64,000 nt of DNA from Bifidobacterium pullorum DSM 20433 (GCF_000771405.1 NZ_JDUI01000012.1:43512-107511), one strand, 5' to 3'; shown: positions 1 through 10,129, numbered from the stretch's first letter. Notes: generated by a model from the sequence alone, not told the origin. Numbers and translations: made by a program.

Positions 1-443
1 CGTGCGGAGTGTTCGACGAGGTTGCCGATCATGCGCACGTCACGGCCGACGGTGTGGGCGCGGATGATGCCGATGCCGTCCAGGCGCGTGCCGTCGATGG
101 TCTCGAAGTAGTGGCCGAACAGCTGGTACAGTCCGCAGATCATCAGCATCGGCACACCGTCCGCGGCGAATGCGCGCAGGTCGTCGGCGCGGGCGAACAG
201 GTCGTCGATGATCTTCTTCTGTCCGGTATCCTGGCCGCCGCCGCCGAGGATCATGTCGACGTGTGCCGGCCACGGATCGCCCTGGTTGATCTCGTGGATG
301 CACGGCGCGTAGCCGTACAGCGCGAGCCGGCGGGCGATGGTGAGCACGTTGCCGGAATCGCCGTAGATGTTCATGTCCTTGGGGTACAGGGAGACGACGT
401 CGATGATGCCGGCAGTCCCGTTGGTCTCGTTGGTTTCGCTCAT
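1..443 (-). CDS. gatD: GatD, glutaminase subunit of lipid II isoglutaminyl synthase (3' end cut by the window)
   Basis: A class I glutamine amidotransferase that supplies ammonia to MurT for converting D-Glu to D-iso-Gln in the lipid II stem peptide, at the cytoplasmic membrane face. About 147 residues are visible from the ATG at 443; the C-terminal part with the catalytic His runs off the window. It opens with a Tyr-Pro-x-Asp-Met-Asn-x-Tyr-Gly-Asp-x-Gly-Asn segment and holds a GGGGQD loop and the nucleophile Cys in MICGLYQLFGHYF, as in GatD. It lies 9 bp downstream of murT on the same strand, the usual murT-gatD order, so the two are almost certainly co-transcribed. Confidence 0.9.
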   Translation of the reverse strand, partial: MSETNETNGTAGIIDVVSLYPKDMNIYGDSGNVLTIARRLALYGYAPCIHEINQGDPWPAHVDMILGGGGQDTGQKKIIDDLFARADDLRAFAADGVPMLMICGLYQLFGHYFETIDGTRLDGIGIIRAHTVGRDVRMIGNLVEHSA

Positions 444-452
444 CGTCACTCC

Positions 453-2053
453 TTAACGTCCCACGCCGGCATCGGCGACCTCGGTCATGTGGCCGAGCCG
501 CGCACGCACGGCGAGCATGGCGGTGTATGTGCAGTAGATGTGCTTCGGCACGCCTGGATTGGCGGTCACGAACCGTTCGACGGCCTTGTCGAGCTCGGTG
601 TCGGTCTCGGCGACCGGTACCTGGTCGTATTCGAGGCGCAACGCCATGTCCCAGGCGCGCACGCCGGAGACCATCGCCACGCCGGTGCCGCGCAGGCTGG
701 TGAAGTCCACGTCCCACAGCCAGCTCATGTCGCGGCCGTCGGCATATTCGTCGTTGATGCAGATCATCGTGTCATGGCCCTCGGGCGGGAACGACGCGAG
801 CGACAGTCGGAAGCCCATCGGGTTCTTGACCAGCAGCAGTTCGACCTTGGACCCGTTCACGTCGATCGACTCGCCGCGGCCGAAGGCCGGCGTGACCGTG
901 GACAGCGCCTCCAGCAGCGCATCGGTATCGGACTGTGACACGTCCGTCACCCGTGCAGCGGATGCATCAGGGCCCGTCGGTGCGGCGGCACCGCGTGTTC
1001 CACTCATGTCAGCCACATCGCGGCGGATGTCCGCCAGCACGGCGCGGACCACGGCGAGCGCGGCCGCCGCGTTGTACAGGTTGTAGACGCCTTCGAGCCG
1101 GACCGGCGTGGTCAGGTCGGCGCCATCGATGCGGAACGTAGCCTGGTGGTCGCCGACCGCCATCAGTGTGACGTCGGCGGGCAATTCGCCGGAAACGGCG
1201 GACTCCAGCCCGGAGTCGGCGCCACCGGACGGCGAGTGTACAGCTTCAGCGGCGAGCGCGGCGTCGACGGGAGACGCGGCGTTCGCGGCGGATTCGGCAT
1301 CCGACGCCTTGCTGGAGGCGACCCCTTGCGCGACGCCCGGCAGGCTCACCGTGGTGGCCATGTCGTCATCGGACGGGAAGAACGAACGCAGCGAGGCATC
1401 CAGACCGAAGTAGCGGACGGATTGCGCGGCCGCCGCCACGTCGGTGAGCGCGGCGATGCGCGGATCCTCCCGGTTGAGCACCACGGTGCCCGTGGTGGCC
1501 TCGGCCACGTTGCTCAGCAGCCGGGCGGTATTGTCGATCTCGCCGAACCGGTCGAGCTGGTCGCGCATGACGTTGAGCAGCAGACAGTACCGTGGTTTGA
1601 CCTGACGCACGAAATGTACGGCGTAGGCCTCGTCAAGCTCGAGTACGGCGATGTCGGCGTCGAGCCGACCGCCGAGCGTGACCTGGTCAAGCAATGCGGA
1701 GACCACGCCACGGGTGAAGTTCGAGCCGGTGGGGTTGGTGAACACCTTCAGCCCCAGGTTCTCCAGCACGGAGGCCACCATACGCGTGGTGGTGGTTTTG
1801 CCGTTGGTGCCGGAGACGAGCACCACGCCGAGCGGCAGCTGGCCCAACGTGCGCGCCAGGAACCCCGGATCGATGCTTTCGGCGATCTTGCCGGGGAAGG
1901 CGCTGCCGCCGAAATGAGCGAGCCGTGCGGCTTTACGTACGGCCTTGCCGATCAACGGGGTGGCGAAGGACCACGGGCGCCGTGACGCCGCCTGCCCGGA
2001 CGGAGTCCGTACGGCGGTCGAGGTCTGCGAGGTTGCGTTATGTGCGGTCATCA

Positions 2054-2054
<1 letters not shown>
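453..2054 (-). CDS. murT: MurT, Mur-ligase-like subunit of lipid II isoglutaminyl synthase
   Basis: The ATP-dependent partner of GatD that amidates D-Glu of lipid II. The P-loop GTNGKTTTTRM lies near residue 85, followed by Mur ligase central-domain motifs (ELDEAY, NVMRDQLDRFGE) and a C-terminal DUF1727-type region. The ATG at 2054 overlaps the dnaB stop (TGATG); a GTG at 2057 and an ATG at 2051 are alternatives. Characterised MurT proteins have a four-Cys zinc ribbon inside the central domain. Here that place, around residues 220-295, holds no Cys and is filled by an Ala/Ser-rich low-complexity stretch before the Asn-Leu-Tyr-Asn-Ala-Ala segment. This makes the protein about 533 residues, longer than the usual 430-450. 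Confidence 0.9.
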
Positions 2055-3523
<1,469 letters not shown>

Positions 3524-3530
3524 ACGTTCG

Positions 3531-3536
3531 AGTATA
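3531..3536 (-). promoter_or_regulatory. -10 element of dnaB, leaderless arrangement
   Basis: TATACT read on the minus strand, followed by 7 nt and then the dnaB ATG. Transcription starting the usual 6-8 nt downstream would begin on or next to the start codon. No convincing -35 is seen. Confidence 0.55.
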
Positions 3537-3563
3537 GGTGCAGGGGTGAAAGCCGGTAGATAT

Positions 3564-4826
3564 CTACCGGTCACCCATGTCCCCATCGACGTCCAACAAC
3601 CAATCGACGGCCCGGACGACGCCGATGCCATCCCGCGTGGTGCCGATGCCGTAGGGCTCGAGCGTGACGACGGATTTCGGGAAGGAGTCGCCGACCGCGC
3701 GCAGCGGCGCCAGTTCATGCTCGCGCGTGGCCTCGTCGGCCATCGACGCGGCGACCTGGACGTACTGCGTCGCCGACCCGCGCTTCGCGACGAAATCGAC
3801 CTCGCCCGTGGACAATGCGCCAACATGAACCGTCCACCCGCGGCGCAGCAGTTCCATGCATACGATGCCTTCCAACTGGAATCCGGAGTCCACACCGGCA
3901 AAGCCCAGGGCATAGTTTCTGAACCCATTGTCGACCGGATAATACTTGCGCCGGGGGCGGAGGATCTGCTTGCCCCTCAACCCGGCCTGCTCCGCCGCAT
4001 AGATCACGAACGCCTGTTCCAGCATCCTGATCTGCTCATCCAACGTCTGCGGGCTGATGACGACGCCGGAGGATTTCAACGTGTTGACGATTCTGCGCAC
4101 CGAGAACAGATTCCCGGACGTCGCGAACAGGTACCGAGCGATCTTGTCGAACGTCGCGAGGTCGCGGATACCGTACCGGCTCGCCACGTCCTTGACGACG
4201 ATGGTGTTGAATATGGCGTCCAGAACCTCCGTGGCACGCGCCTCGTCCGCCGCCCCCAGGGCGAGCAGCGCCGGCATGCCGCCGTATCGCATGTAGTCGG
4301 CCAGCAGCACGTCGGACGAATCCGACGATTCGTCCTGCATGGCACGACATGATACGTATTCCTCGAATGAGAACGGGTAGACCGGTATCTCCACATACCG
4401 GCCGGCGATGTAGGTGGCCAGTTCGCCGGACAGCAGCATCGCGTTCGATCCGGTCAGATAGATGTCGGTATCCGGCTGCGTCTGGAAACGACGGACGACC
4501 TTCTCCCATCCCGGCACCTCCTGCACCTCGTCCAGCAGGATGGCGAACGTACCGTTCTTGTCCGCGGCACGGTACGCCGCAGACAGTTCCTCATACAGGT
4601 CTCGCGCGGCGTAGTCGAAGGGCAGGTCCGCGGCATCGAGCTGTTTGAAGAACAGGTTGGATTCGGCGATGCCGTCTGCCCTCAGACGGTCGGCGAACAT
4701 GCGCAGCAACGTCGATTTGCCGCACCGACGGACACCTGTCAGCACCTTGACCTCGTCGGTGCCCATGTGTGCGATCAACGATTCCAGCAGTCGGGGCCGG
4801 GGATACGTCAACGCGCTTTTAAACAT
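3564..4826 (-). CDS. AAA ATPase with C-terminal DUF4143 domain
   Basis: A 420-residue protein of the AAA_14/DUF4143 family. The Walker A motif GVRRCGKSTLL lies near residue 35, Walker B in AILLDEVQEVPGWE near 112, then the family segment TGSNAMLLSGELAT and the GRYVEIPVYPFSFEEY stretch near 185. The C-terminal part, including SGEVDFVAKRG, resembles the DUF4143 nuclease-like fold. The biological role of the family is not settled. The gene stands alone, reads toward dnaB with 40 bp between them, and its 5' flank is strikingly AT-rich compared with the neighbourhood. This fits acquisition by transfer, but the coding sequence itself is GC-rich. Confidence 0.85.
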   Translation of the reverse strand: MFKSALTYPRPRLLESLIAHMGTDEVKVLTGVRRCGKSTLLRMFADRLRADGIAESNLFFKQLDAADLPFDYAARDLYEELSAAYRAADKNGTFAILLDEVQEVPGWEKVVRRFQTQPDTDIYLTGSNAMLLSGELATYIAGRYVEIPVYPFSFEEYVSCRAMQDESSDSSDVLLADYMRYGGMPALLALGAADEARATEVLDAIFNTIVVKDVASRYGIRDLATFDKIARYLFATSGNLFSVRRIVNTLKSSGVVISPQTLDEQIRMLEQAFVIYAAEQAGLRGKQILRPRRKYYPVDNGFRNYALGFAGVDSGFQLEGIVCMELLRRGWTVHVGALSTGEVDFVAKRGSATQYVQVAASMADEATREHELAPLRAVGDSFPKSVVTLEPYGIGTTRDGIGVVRAVDWLLDVDGDMGDR

Positions 4827-4895
4827 AGAATATATTTTACATTATTTATAATATATGTCATAATATGATTTATATTTTATATTTTTCGAAACAAC
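4827..4895. other. AT-rich upstream patch
   Basis: About 70 bp composed almost wholly of A and T, directly in front of the AAA/DUF4143 gene, in a region that is otherwise GC-rich. Several TATAAT-like hexamers can be drawn in it, so it may be a promoter region or the trace of an insertion. No ORF is contained in it. Confidence 0.6.
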
Positions 4896-4997
4896 AATGT
4901 CTCACACTCTACGCGCGAGGCGTCGAACGATAAGCTGACGTCACAGACGCTGAACCGCGCTTTCCCGAAAACGTCCGCTCCACCAATGGCCAAACAG

Positions 4998-5037
4998 CAA
5001 TCAAGGCGGCCCCGACAAGAACCGAGGCCGCCGATTG
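4998..5037 (-). terminator. Hairpin downstream of the LPXTG gene
   Basis: Inverted repeat of CAATC plus GGCGGCC against GGCCGCC plus GATTG around a short loop, about 30 bp past the stop of the wall protein. No clear T-run follows on the minus strand, so it is a likely rather than certain terminator. Confidence 0.5.
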
Positions 5038-5067
5038 TACTGTAATGCCGTATGACCTATTCCACTA

Positions 5068-6423
5068 TCATCGGACCATGCGACGGCCCAACCGAAACAC
5101 GACACCGATCATGGCAGACGCAACCAACACACCCAAGACCACGACGATACCGACACCGGTATTGGGCAGAGGCTTCTTCTTGTCATCGGAAGGCTTGGCC
5201 TCCGACTGAGTTTGAGCGTCCCCACTTTGGTCAGAAGGTTTGGTCTCCGGCTGATCGGAGGTATCCCCATACTGATCGGAAGGCTCGGTCTCCGGCTGGT
5301 CGGAAGGCTCGGTCTCCGGCTGGTCGGAAGGTTCGGTCTCCGGCTGACCTGAGGTGTCCCCGCTCTCAGCCGGAGTCACCTCGAGATCAAATTCGGCGAC
5401 GGAGATGCACCCCTCCTCATCGACCGTCAAACTGATGTGGTGATTACCAAGTGTGGTATCAGCCGGAATCTTCACCGTGGTATTGAACGCGCCGCTGGCA
5501 TCGGTCGTCACAGATCCCAACAGCACGGGCCCCGGGTCCAGCGACAGCCAGTACGTGGTGTTCGGCTCGGCCCCCTTACCCGTAATGGTAAACTCATCGC
5601 CCTGCGCTGCAGTCGGAGCCCCTTCACCGGAGGCATCACCGGCGGATTCCCCCACGCCCTCGATACTCGGCATCTGCGGAACACCATTCACGAGTCTGAA
5701 TGGAAGGGAACCCGTAGGAACGTCGAAACCTTCACGGTATACCACGAAGGCGTACATTCCCGTACGTCCGGCAAGCGGCGTGAAGTCACGCATAATCAGA
5801 CCATCGTTGCTGGCCTGAACGTGCTGTTCCGAGGCTACAACATCATGATTCGCATCAAGCCACTGCAGCGTGTAGAAACCATTCGGGATGAGATTACCTG
5901 CCATAACGAAGGGAGTTGTGTCCAAACGCGCATAAACCCCCATAAGCGGGGCGGGCGGCTCCAGCACGGTGATCTCCTGATTGCCATCCGAGTAGCCCCC
6001 GGTATTCGGAATCGCCAGCTGCAGCACATACTCGCCCGGGGCCAAATCGGTAGGAATGATGACGCTACTACCCATTTCCTTTGCCCAGTCGCCATTCGAG
6101 TCGAACGTCACCGAAGCCAACCGCCGCCACGGGCCGCCGGCCTTCGGATATAGGTAAACACCCCAATCCCCTTCCGAAGCCGAAATCGGATTGACATGCG
6201 CGGTCATCCAGACCACCATCCCAGGCAGTATTGCCTGCGGATCCACATCCGGCGTGAAGAAATCCAGGCGCAATTCATCATCTTCAGCCTGCGCAGCGGC
6301 CTCCGACGCCACGACGTCCGGCGTCGCGACCTCATCGGCAACGGCAACAGGAGCGATGACCAGTCCCCCAAGCATCATGGCGGCGGCCACTACGCCTATG
6401 CCGAATACGTGCTTCCTTCCCAT
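5068..6423 (-). CDS. LPXTG-anchored cell wall surface protein
   Basis: A 451-residue exported protein. It has a Sec signal peptide (Lys-Arg start, hydrophobic core, AVA-D cleavage site near residue 29). Two or three beta-rich Ig-like segments follow, the last being APTAAQGDEFTITGKG onward, with several Gly-Tyr-Tyr patterns. Next comes a Pro/Glu/Ser/Asp stalk with eight-residue repeats (QPETEPSD three times, then QPETKPSD), and a sortase signal LPNTG at 419-423 with a membrane span and a basic tail. The stalk repeats are nearly identical at DNA level, so their number could vary. The ligand is unknown. The gene has a good ribosome site (GGGAGAGGAAGT) and follows the two-component operon on the same strand by 94 bp, so it is a possible target of that system. 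Confidence 0.85.
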   Translation of the reverse strand: MGRKHVFGIGVVAAAMMLGGLVIAPVAVADEVATPDVVASEAAAQAEDDELRLDFFTPDVDPQAILPGMVVWMTAHVNPISASEGDWGVYLYPKAGGPWRRLASVTFDSNGDWAKEMGSSVIIPTDLAPGEYVLQLAIPNTGGYSDGNQEITVLEPPAPLMGVYARLDTTPFVMAGNLIPNGFYTLQWLDANHDVVASEQHVQASNDGLIMRDFTPLAGRTGMYAFVVYREGFDVPTGSLPFRLVNGVPQMPSIEGVGESAGDASGEGAPTAAQGDEFTITGKGAEPNTTYWLSLDPGPVLLGSVTTDASGAFNTTVKIPADTTLGNHHISLTVDEEGCISVAEFDLEVTPAESGDTSGQPETEPSDQPETEPSDQPETEPSDQYGDTSDQPETKPSDQSGDAQTQSEAKPSDDKKKPLPNTGVGIVVVLGVLVASAMIGVVFRLGRRMVR

Positions 6424-6517
6424 ACTTCCTCTCCCTTACGGATCAGCAATGCCATACACGGTGGAATGTATCGGCAAAGCCCCGAGGACAGGCCACCCCC
6501 GTCACAACGCATGACGT

Positions 6518-7501
6518 TCACGTCATAACCGATTGCGCCGGGCAAGGCACGACCACCTTCGCGACGAATTGCGGCCCACCGCCGGACGCGGCAACATACG
6601 ATACATCGAACGTGCCGCCGTGGCGTTCGGCGACGCCGCGGATGATCGACAGGCCCCATCCGTGCGAGGCGAACCGGCGACCATGCGCGGCGACGCCGCG
6701 GAAGCTTCGAGGCGGAGACGAGGCCGCGGCGTTGCTGGTCTCAATGACCAGACAATCGAGCACGACATGCGCGCGCAATGTCATCCACCGCCGACCGCGC
6801 GGTAATGCGAGGCACGCCGTACCGGCATTGTCGAGTAGATTCGCGAACAACGCACACAGCTCAGCGCTCGGCAGCGGACAGTCATCGTCCAGATCGATAT
6901 CGAGGTCGCATGCGACACCGTCGCGGCGCAACGCCGGTATGATTGTCGCGCACAGCGCGTCGACAGCCTTGTGGCGGCAGAACGCACGACACCGCGGCAA
7001 CCGCACCGACAGATCCGCGCACCATGCGTGCACAGCGTTCGCATCCCGGCGTGCCAGAGCGGTACGCGCTTCGGCCAGACGCGTCTCGATCACCTCGTCC
7101 ACGGCCATCGCCTTGTCCAGCTCGCGATGCAGCGTCCGCAGATGCCGACGCTGGGCGTACAGCTGCCGTTCAAGTCGCGCCCGCCGCTCCCGGTACAGCA
7201 ACGCCTTCTCAGCCTCCGCCAAGTTGCGGAACAGCGCGACATCCCCCATCGCGCACAACACGGCGAGTGCGGCCAGCAGCAACGCGTAGGGCACCCGGTA
7301 CCGGACATCACCGCCCAGATGAAGCGAGACCATGTTGTATCCGATGAACGCCATCTGACTCAACGGATACAGCATGTTCACGGCACGCCTACCGACCGTC
7401 GCGCCTTCCAGACCGCCAATCAGACGTACCGACGACAACAGCAGCAACGCGAATGCAAGGCCGTCAGCAACGGCGGCGGCAATCATAACGGCGGTCGTCA
7501 T
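6518..7501 (-). CDS. GHKL-type kinase protein with ATPase domain but no phospho-His box
   Basis: A 327-residue membrane protein. The N-terminal 95 residues form about three membrane spans, followed by a basic helical linker and a helical DHp-like region. A GHKL ATPase domain comes last, with an N-box (LFANLLDNAG, Asn near 221) and a G-box (HGWGLSII, near 280-287). In AgrC-like kinases the DHp helix carries His-Asp-x-Arg-Asn-His. By eye the matching place here reads Val-Ile-Glu-Thr-Arg-Leu (about 137-142), so the phosphoacceptor is missing. Its ATG overlaps the stop of the upstream kinase gene (ATGA), so the two are translationally coupled. It most likely acts as the ATP-binding half of a heteromeric sensor. 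Confidence 0.8.
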   Translation of the reverse strand: MTTAVMIAAAVADGLAFALLLLSSVRLIGGLEGATVGRRAVNMLYPLSQMAFIGYNMVSLHLGGDVRYRVPYALLLAALAVLCAMGDVALFRNLAEAEKALLYRERRARLERQLYAQRRHLRTLHRELDKAMAVDEVIETRLAEARTALARRDANAVHAWCADLSVRLPRCRAFCRHKAVDALCATIIPALRRDGVACDLDIDLDDDCPLPSAELCALFANLLDNAGTACLALPRGRRWMTLRAHVVLDCLVIETSNAAASSPPRSFRGVAAHGRRFASHGWGLSIIRGVAERHGGTFDVSYVAASGGGPQFVAKVVVPCPAQSVMT

Positions 7502-8511
7502 CGCCGCCGCCCTGAGGTCGCGCGATCGTCATCATGCATCTGCCGGCCAAGTGCCGCCACCGACTCCAGATGCCGAGTCGCCGCATCGAACTCGCCACGC
7601 CGCGCCAACGCGGACACAACGGCCAACTGATTGCGGATATCATGATTCCGTCGCGCCACCGACTCCACGTACCCTGCGACTTCGCCATACTGCCGCAGGC
7701 ACGCGTCCAGTTCCCGTTGCAGCAATTGCGAGGCTTCCCGATCCAGACGTGCCCGATATTCGCGCTCCATTGACCGAAACAACACAACGTCCACGAACAG
7801 GCAAACCACCCCCAGGGCGGCCGCACCAAACAGATACTGCCGCCCGTCCGCAAACACCGACACGGCCATCGTCAGGGACACGCCAAGAATCGCGAACTGA
7901 AACAAGGAGAACAACAGGAACCGGTCGTTGCGCAGGAAGTCCGCATGCGCATAATACCGACGCGCCCGTTCCGACACCATCAATTCGAGCAACAACGTCA
8001 GGCCAATCTCAACGACCATGGCACCTATCGCATAGGCCCGCACCGTACGCATCGAACCCGGCAACACGCTGACGCCCGACAGAACCTCGGCCAACGGCAC
8101 AGTCGTCAAGACGAGCGGCGGCGCCCCCAACAGATGTGCCCGCAACGATGCCAGACCGACCGCGGCGAACGCCGTCGTGCAGAACGCCAGCGTCGTGGCG
8201 CATACGGCAAGCATGCGTTCCACGACACCGCCCGTATAGAGGGCAAAAGGCAGTACGACGTATATCACGACAGGCAAGACCACCAAGCGCAGAACGCGAA
8301 CCGCCACGCCGTCTTCGACAAGTCCGGTTTCGGGGCGCATGAGCATCATCACGAGCAACAGGACCGACTGCCCGCACATCAATGCGACCGGCGCGCGGGA
8401 ACGCATCGCATGGTTCTGCACATGGAAACGCGCGACGGCAACCAGTACGGCCGCCACGTCACCGACCATCGGCCCGGCGACATAGGCCTCCAACATTGCT
8501 CCCGCAGTCAT
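7498..8511 (-). CDS. Membrane sensor with phospho-His box but no ATPase domain
   Basis: A 337-residue protein with six or seven membrane spans in the first 240 residues, then a coiled linker and a DHp segment with a canonical box His-Asp-Ile-Arg-Asn-Gln (His near 290). The protein ends 47 residues after the His. The following helix (SALARRGEFDAATRHLESV) is present, but the GHKL catalytic domain is absent. The gene downstream has that domain without the His. The ATG at 8511 overlaps the stop of the response regulator (ATGA); the frame is open further upstream, but that would run deep into the regulator gene. Both kinase genes have their own membrane part, so this is not one gene broken by a frameshift. 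Confidence 0.75.
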   Translation of the reverse strand: MTAGAMLEAYVAGPMVGDVAAVLVAVARFHVQNHAMRSRAPVALMCGQSVLLLVMMLMRPETGLVEDGVAVRVLRLVVLPVVIYVVLPFALYTGGVVERMLAVCATTLAFCTTAFAAVGLASLRAHLLGAPPLVLTTVPLAEVLSGVSVLPGSMRTVRAYAIGAMVVEIGLTLLLELMVSERARRYYAHADFLRNDRFLLFSLFQFAILGVSLTMAVSVFADGRQYLFGAAALGVVCLFVDVVLFRSMEREYRARLDREASQLLQRELDACLRQYGEVAGYVESVARRNHDIRNQLAVVSALARRGEFDAATRHLESVAALGRQMHDDDRATSGRRR

Positions 8512-9332
8512 CGCACCGTGCGCGCGTACGCCAACACCGCCGCCTTCGCCACGGCCCGACGACGCTGACTGATTGGAATCGCCCTGCCATCGGCGAGTAC
8601 GAACCGGTCGTTGTTCCATGCCGTCACATAATCAAGATTCACCAGGAAGCTTTGGTGACAGTGGACAAAGCGATCGGGGAGCATCTCGGCGAACCGGGCG
8701 AGTTTGAGGTATGTTTCCACATCACCGTAGCGGGTGTGGATACACAACAATCGGCGGTGGCTCTCCGCCCACATCACGTTGCGCGGCAGCACGACACGCA
8801 CATCGCCGCCGGACGCGACGAGCACCGGGCGCTCAGCCGACTCGGCACGTCGCTGAAGCGCCTCCGCCACCGCCTCATCCACGGCTTTCTGCCCGACCGG
8901 TTTCATCAGGAAACCGACATGCTGGGTCGTATACACCTTGGAGTGGTAGTCGCCGTATCCGGTGACGTAGATGACCTGCGTCGTACTGCCCCGCGGAAAC
9001 AATCGGGCCACCGCCTCGATACCCTCCGCCGCAGCGGACCCGCCGAAGCGAATGTCCATGAACACGATGTCGACGCAGCACTCCCCGTCACGACAGAACC
9101 GTTCGAAGGTCTCCACGGAGCCGAAACAGCAAACGTCCACGCCGTCCGATGACATGTCGCTACCGGCTTTTTCGGCGACGGGCAACGCGTCAGAACATCC
9201 GCTTGACGCATGGGCAGCGGATACATGGTTTGACGATCGCGACAAAACCCGGCCCAGCGATGGCGAGCTCCGAACCATCCGGGCCAATTCCTCGGCCTGC
9301 AGCTGATCGTCATCCACAATCGCCACCAACAT
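8508..9332 (-). CDS. LytTR-family response regulator
   Basis: A 274-residue two-component response regulator. The receiver has acidic residues at 7-9 (IVDDD), the phosphoacceptor Asp near 93 (VFMDIRFGG), Thr in YVTGYG near 124 and Lys in FLMKPVG near 144. A LytTR DNA-binding domain covers about 170-274 (RNVMWAESHRRLLCIHT, FVHCHQSFLVNLDYV). Between the first helix and the second strand there is a Ser/Ala-rich insert of about 35 residues (roughly 28-62), unusual for this family. It is the first gene of a three-gene operon with ATGA junctions. LytTR systems usually control surface proteins, peptides or exporters; an LPXTG gene lies downstream and a MATE exporter upstream. Confidence 0.85.
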   Translation of the reverse strand: MLVAIVDDDQLQAEELARMVRSSPSLGRVLSRSSNHVSAAHASSGCSDALPVAEKAGSDMSSDGVDVCCFGSVETFERFCRDGECCVDIVFMDIRFGGSAAAEGIEAVARLFPRGSTTQVIYVTGYGDYHSKVYTTQHVGFLMKPVGQKAVDEAVAEALQRRAESAERPVLVASGGDVRVVLPRNVMWAESHRRLLCIHTRYGDVETYLKLARFAEMLPDRFVHCHQSFLVNLDYVTAWNNDRFVLADGRAIPISQRRRAVAKAAVLAYARTVR

Positions 9333-9734
9333 GGCTTCCCTTCCCTTTGTCGCGCCATGCCGCGGCGACCGTGTCGGTCACATCGGTCGCCGGCGTGCGT
9401 CACGCTTCCCCCGCAACTCAGGCTTCCTTCCGTATCATAAGCCTCCGAAGCCACACACGACACCGCCGATGTCACAATCGCTCAAGAACACGTAACAACC
9501 GATGATCGCATCGGCCTCCCGACAATACCCATGCGCTCCGAACCGCCCGAAGCCAAGCCTCCGACGTCGCCGCCTTCGGACACCCGTTCGGAGTTCACCG
9601 GCAGCCCGACCAACAGCCTCGTGTGGCGGCCCGCACGACCTCCGGCAATGTATCAGCGCCGCCCGTTCTTGTACGTTACCGTTCACATTGCGTTCAGGGA
9701 ACGTTCGGCAGTGCGACACGCTCGGACTCTGCAA
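9333..9734. other. Upstream region of the LytTR operon
   Basis: No convincing gene. A TATGAT at 9434-9439 (minus) could be the operon -10, giving a leader of about 95 nt. Three GTTC-centred blocks at 9681, 9692 and 9703 are spaced 11 bp apart, a spacing compatible with tandem LytTR binding, but the match to known LytTR sites is loose. No small peptide gene of the autoinducer type was found on either strand. Confidence 0.4.
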
Positions 9735-9851
9735 TGTGGATAGAAAAACCCGAGTTATCCACATTTTGGGGATAACTCTGTGGATAGAGATATGAGTTAT
9801 CCACAATATGGGGATAACTATGTGCATAACTTGGGGATAACTCGGGGATAA
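9735..9851. promoter_or_regulatory. Cluster of nine DnaA-box-like nonamers
   Basis: Within 117 bp there are two perfect TTATCCACA boxes (9755, 9797), TGTGCATAA at 9821 (the complement of TTATGCACA), two TGTGGATAG (9735, 9779), three TGGGGATAA (9767, 9809, 9832) and one CGGGGATAA (9843). Start-to-start distances are 20, 12, 12, 18, 12, 12, 11 and 11, close to helical-turn phasing. The first two thirds are an imperfect tandem duplication of about 43 bp. The block is more AT-rich than its flanks. The boxes fit the known DnaA consensus. Whether this is an origin, a DnaA-titrating locus or a DnaA-controlled promoter is not shown; no dnaA or dnaN is in the window. Confidence 0.75.
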
Positions 9852-10129
9852 CCCCACAGACATGAGACCTCGATTTGCCTAATCGAAGCAACCGTGGTAA
9901 ATGCAAGCAACCGCCTCGTTCGCGCCATTCGCGCATCATCATTCGCACACGTCACCACGTTCGTTTCGGCAAGCCGAGCCAAAACCGCGGCCCACACCCA
10001 GGCCATCGGCCCAACACCCGCATACCAGTCATACCTTTCCGCACCGCACTCGCCATTCCGCATCACCCGGCCCGTCCCACCGTCCCGCACCATCCCCACC
10101 GTTCCGCACCATCCGGTCAGTCCGGTAGG
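9852..10129. other. Intergenic region before the MATE gene
   Basis: Pro-codon-like, C-rich sequence with short GCATCATC/CCGCACC repeats. Nothing recognisable was found apart from the MATE promoter at its right end. Confidence 0.4.

Noticed and set aside
3524..3928. Extended N-terminus of DnaB
   Set aside because: The extra 135 residues are antisense to the AAA/DUF4143 gene and unlike any helicase; the start at 3523 has its own -10.
9735..9851. Calling the DnaA-box array the chromosomal origin
   Set aside because: No dnaA, dnaN, rpmH or parAB genes are in the window, and no clear 13-mer unwinding element was found, so only DnaA binding is proposed.
9435..9863. Possible small gene across the DnaA-box cluster
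   Set aside because: The frame is made of box-derived codons plus Arg-runs, with no ribosome site. The nonamer phasing is a better explanation.
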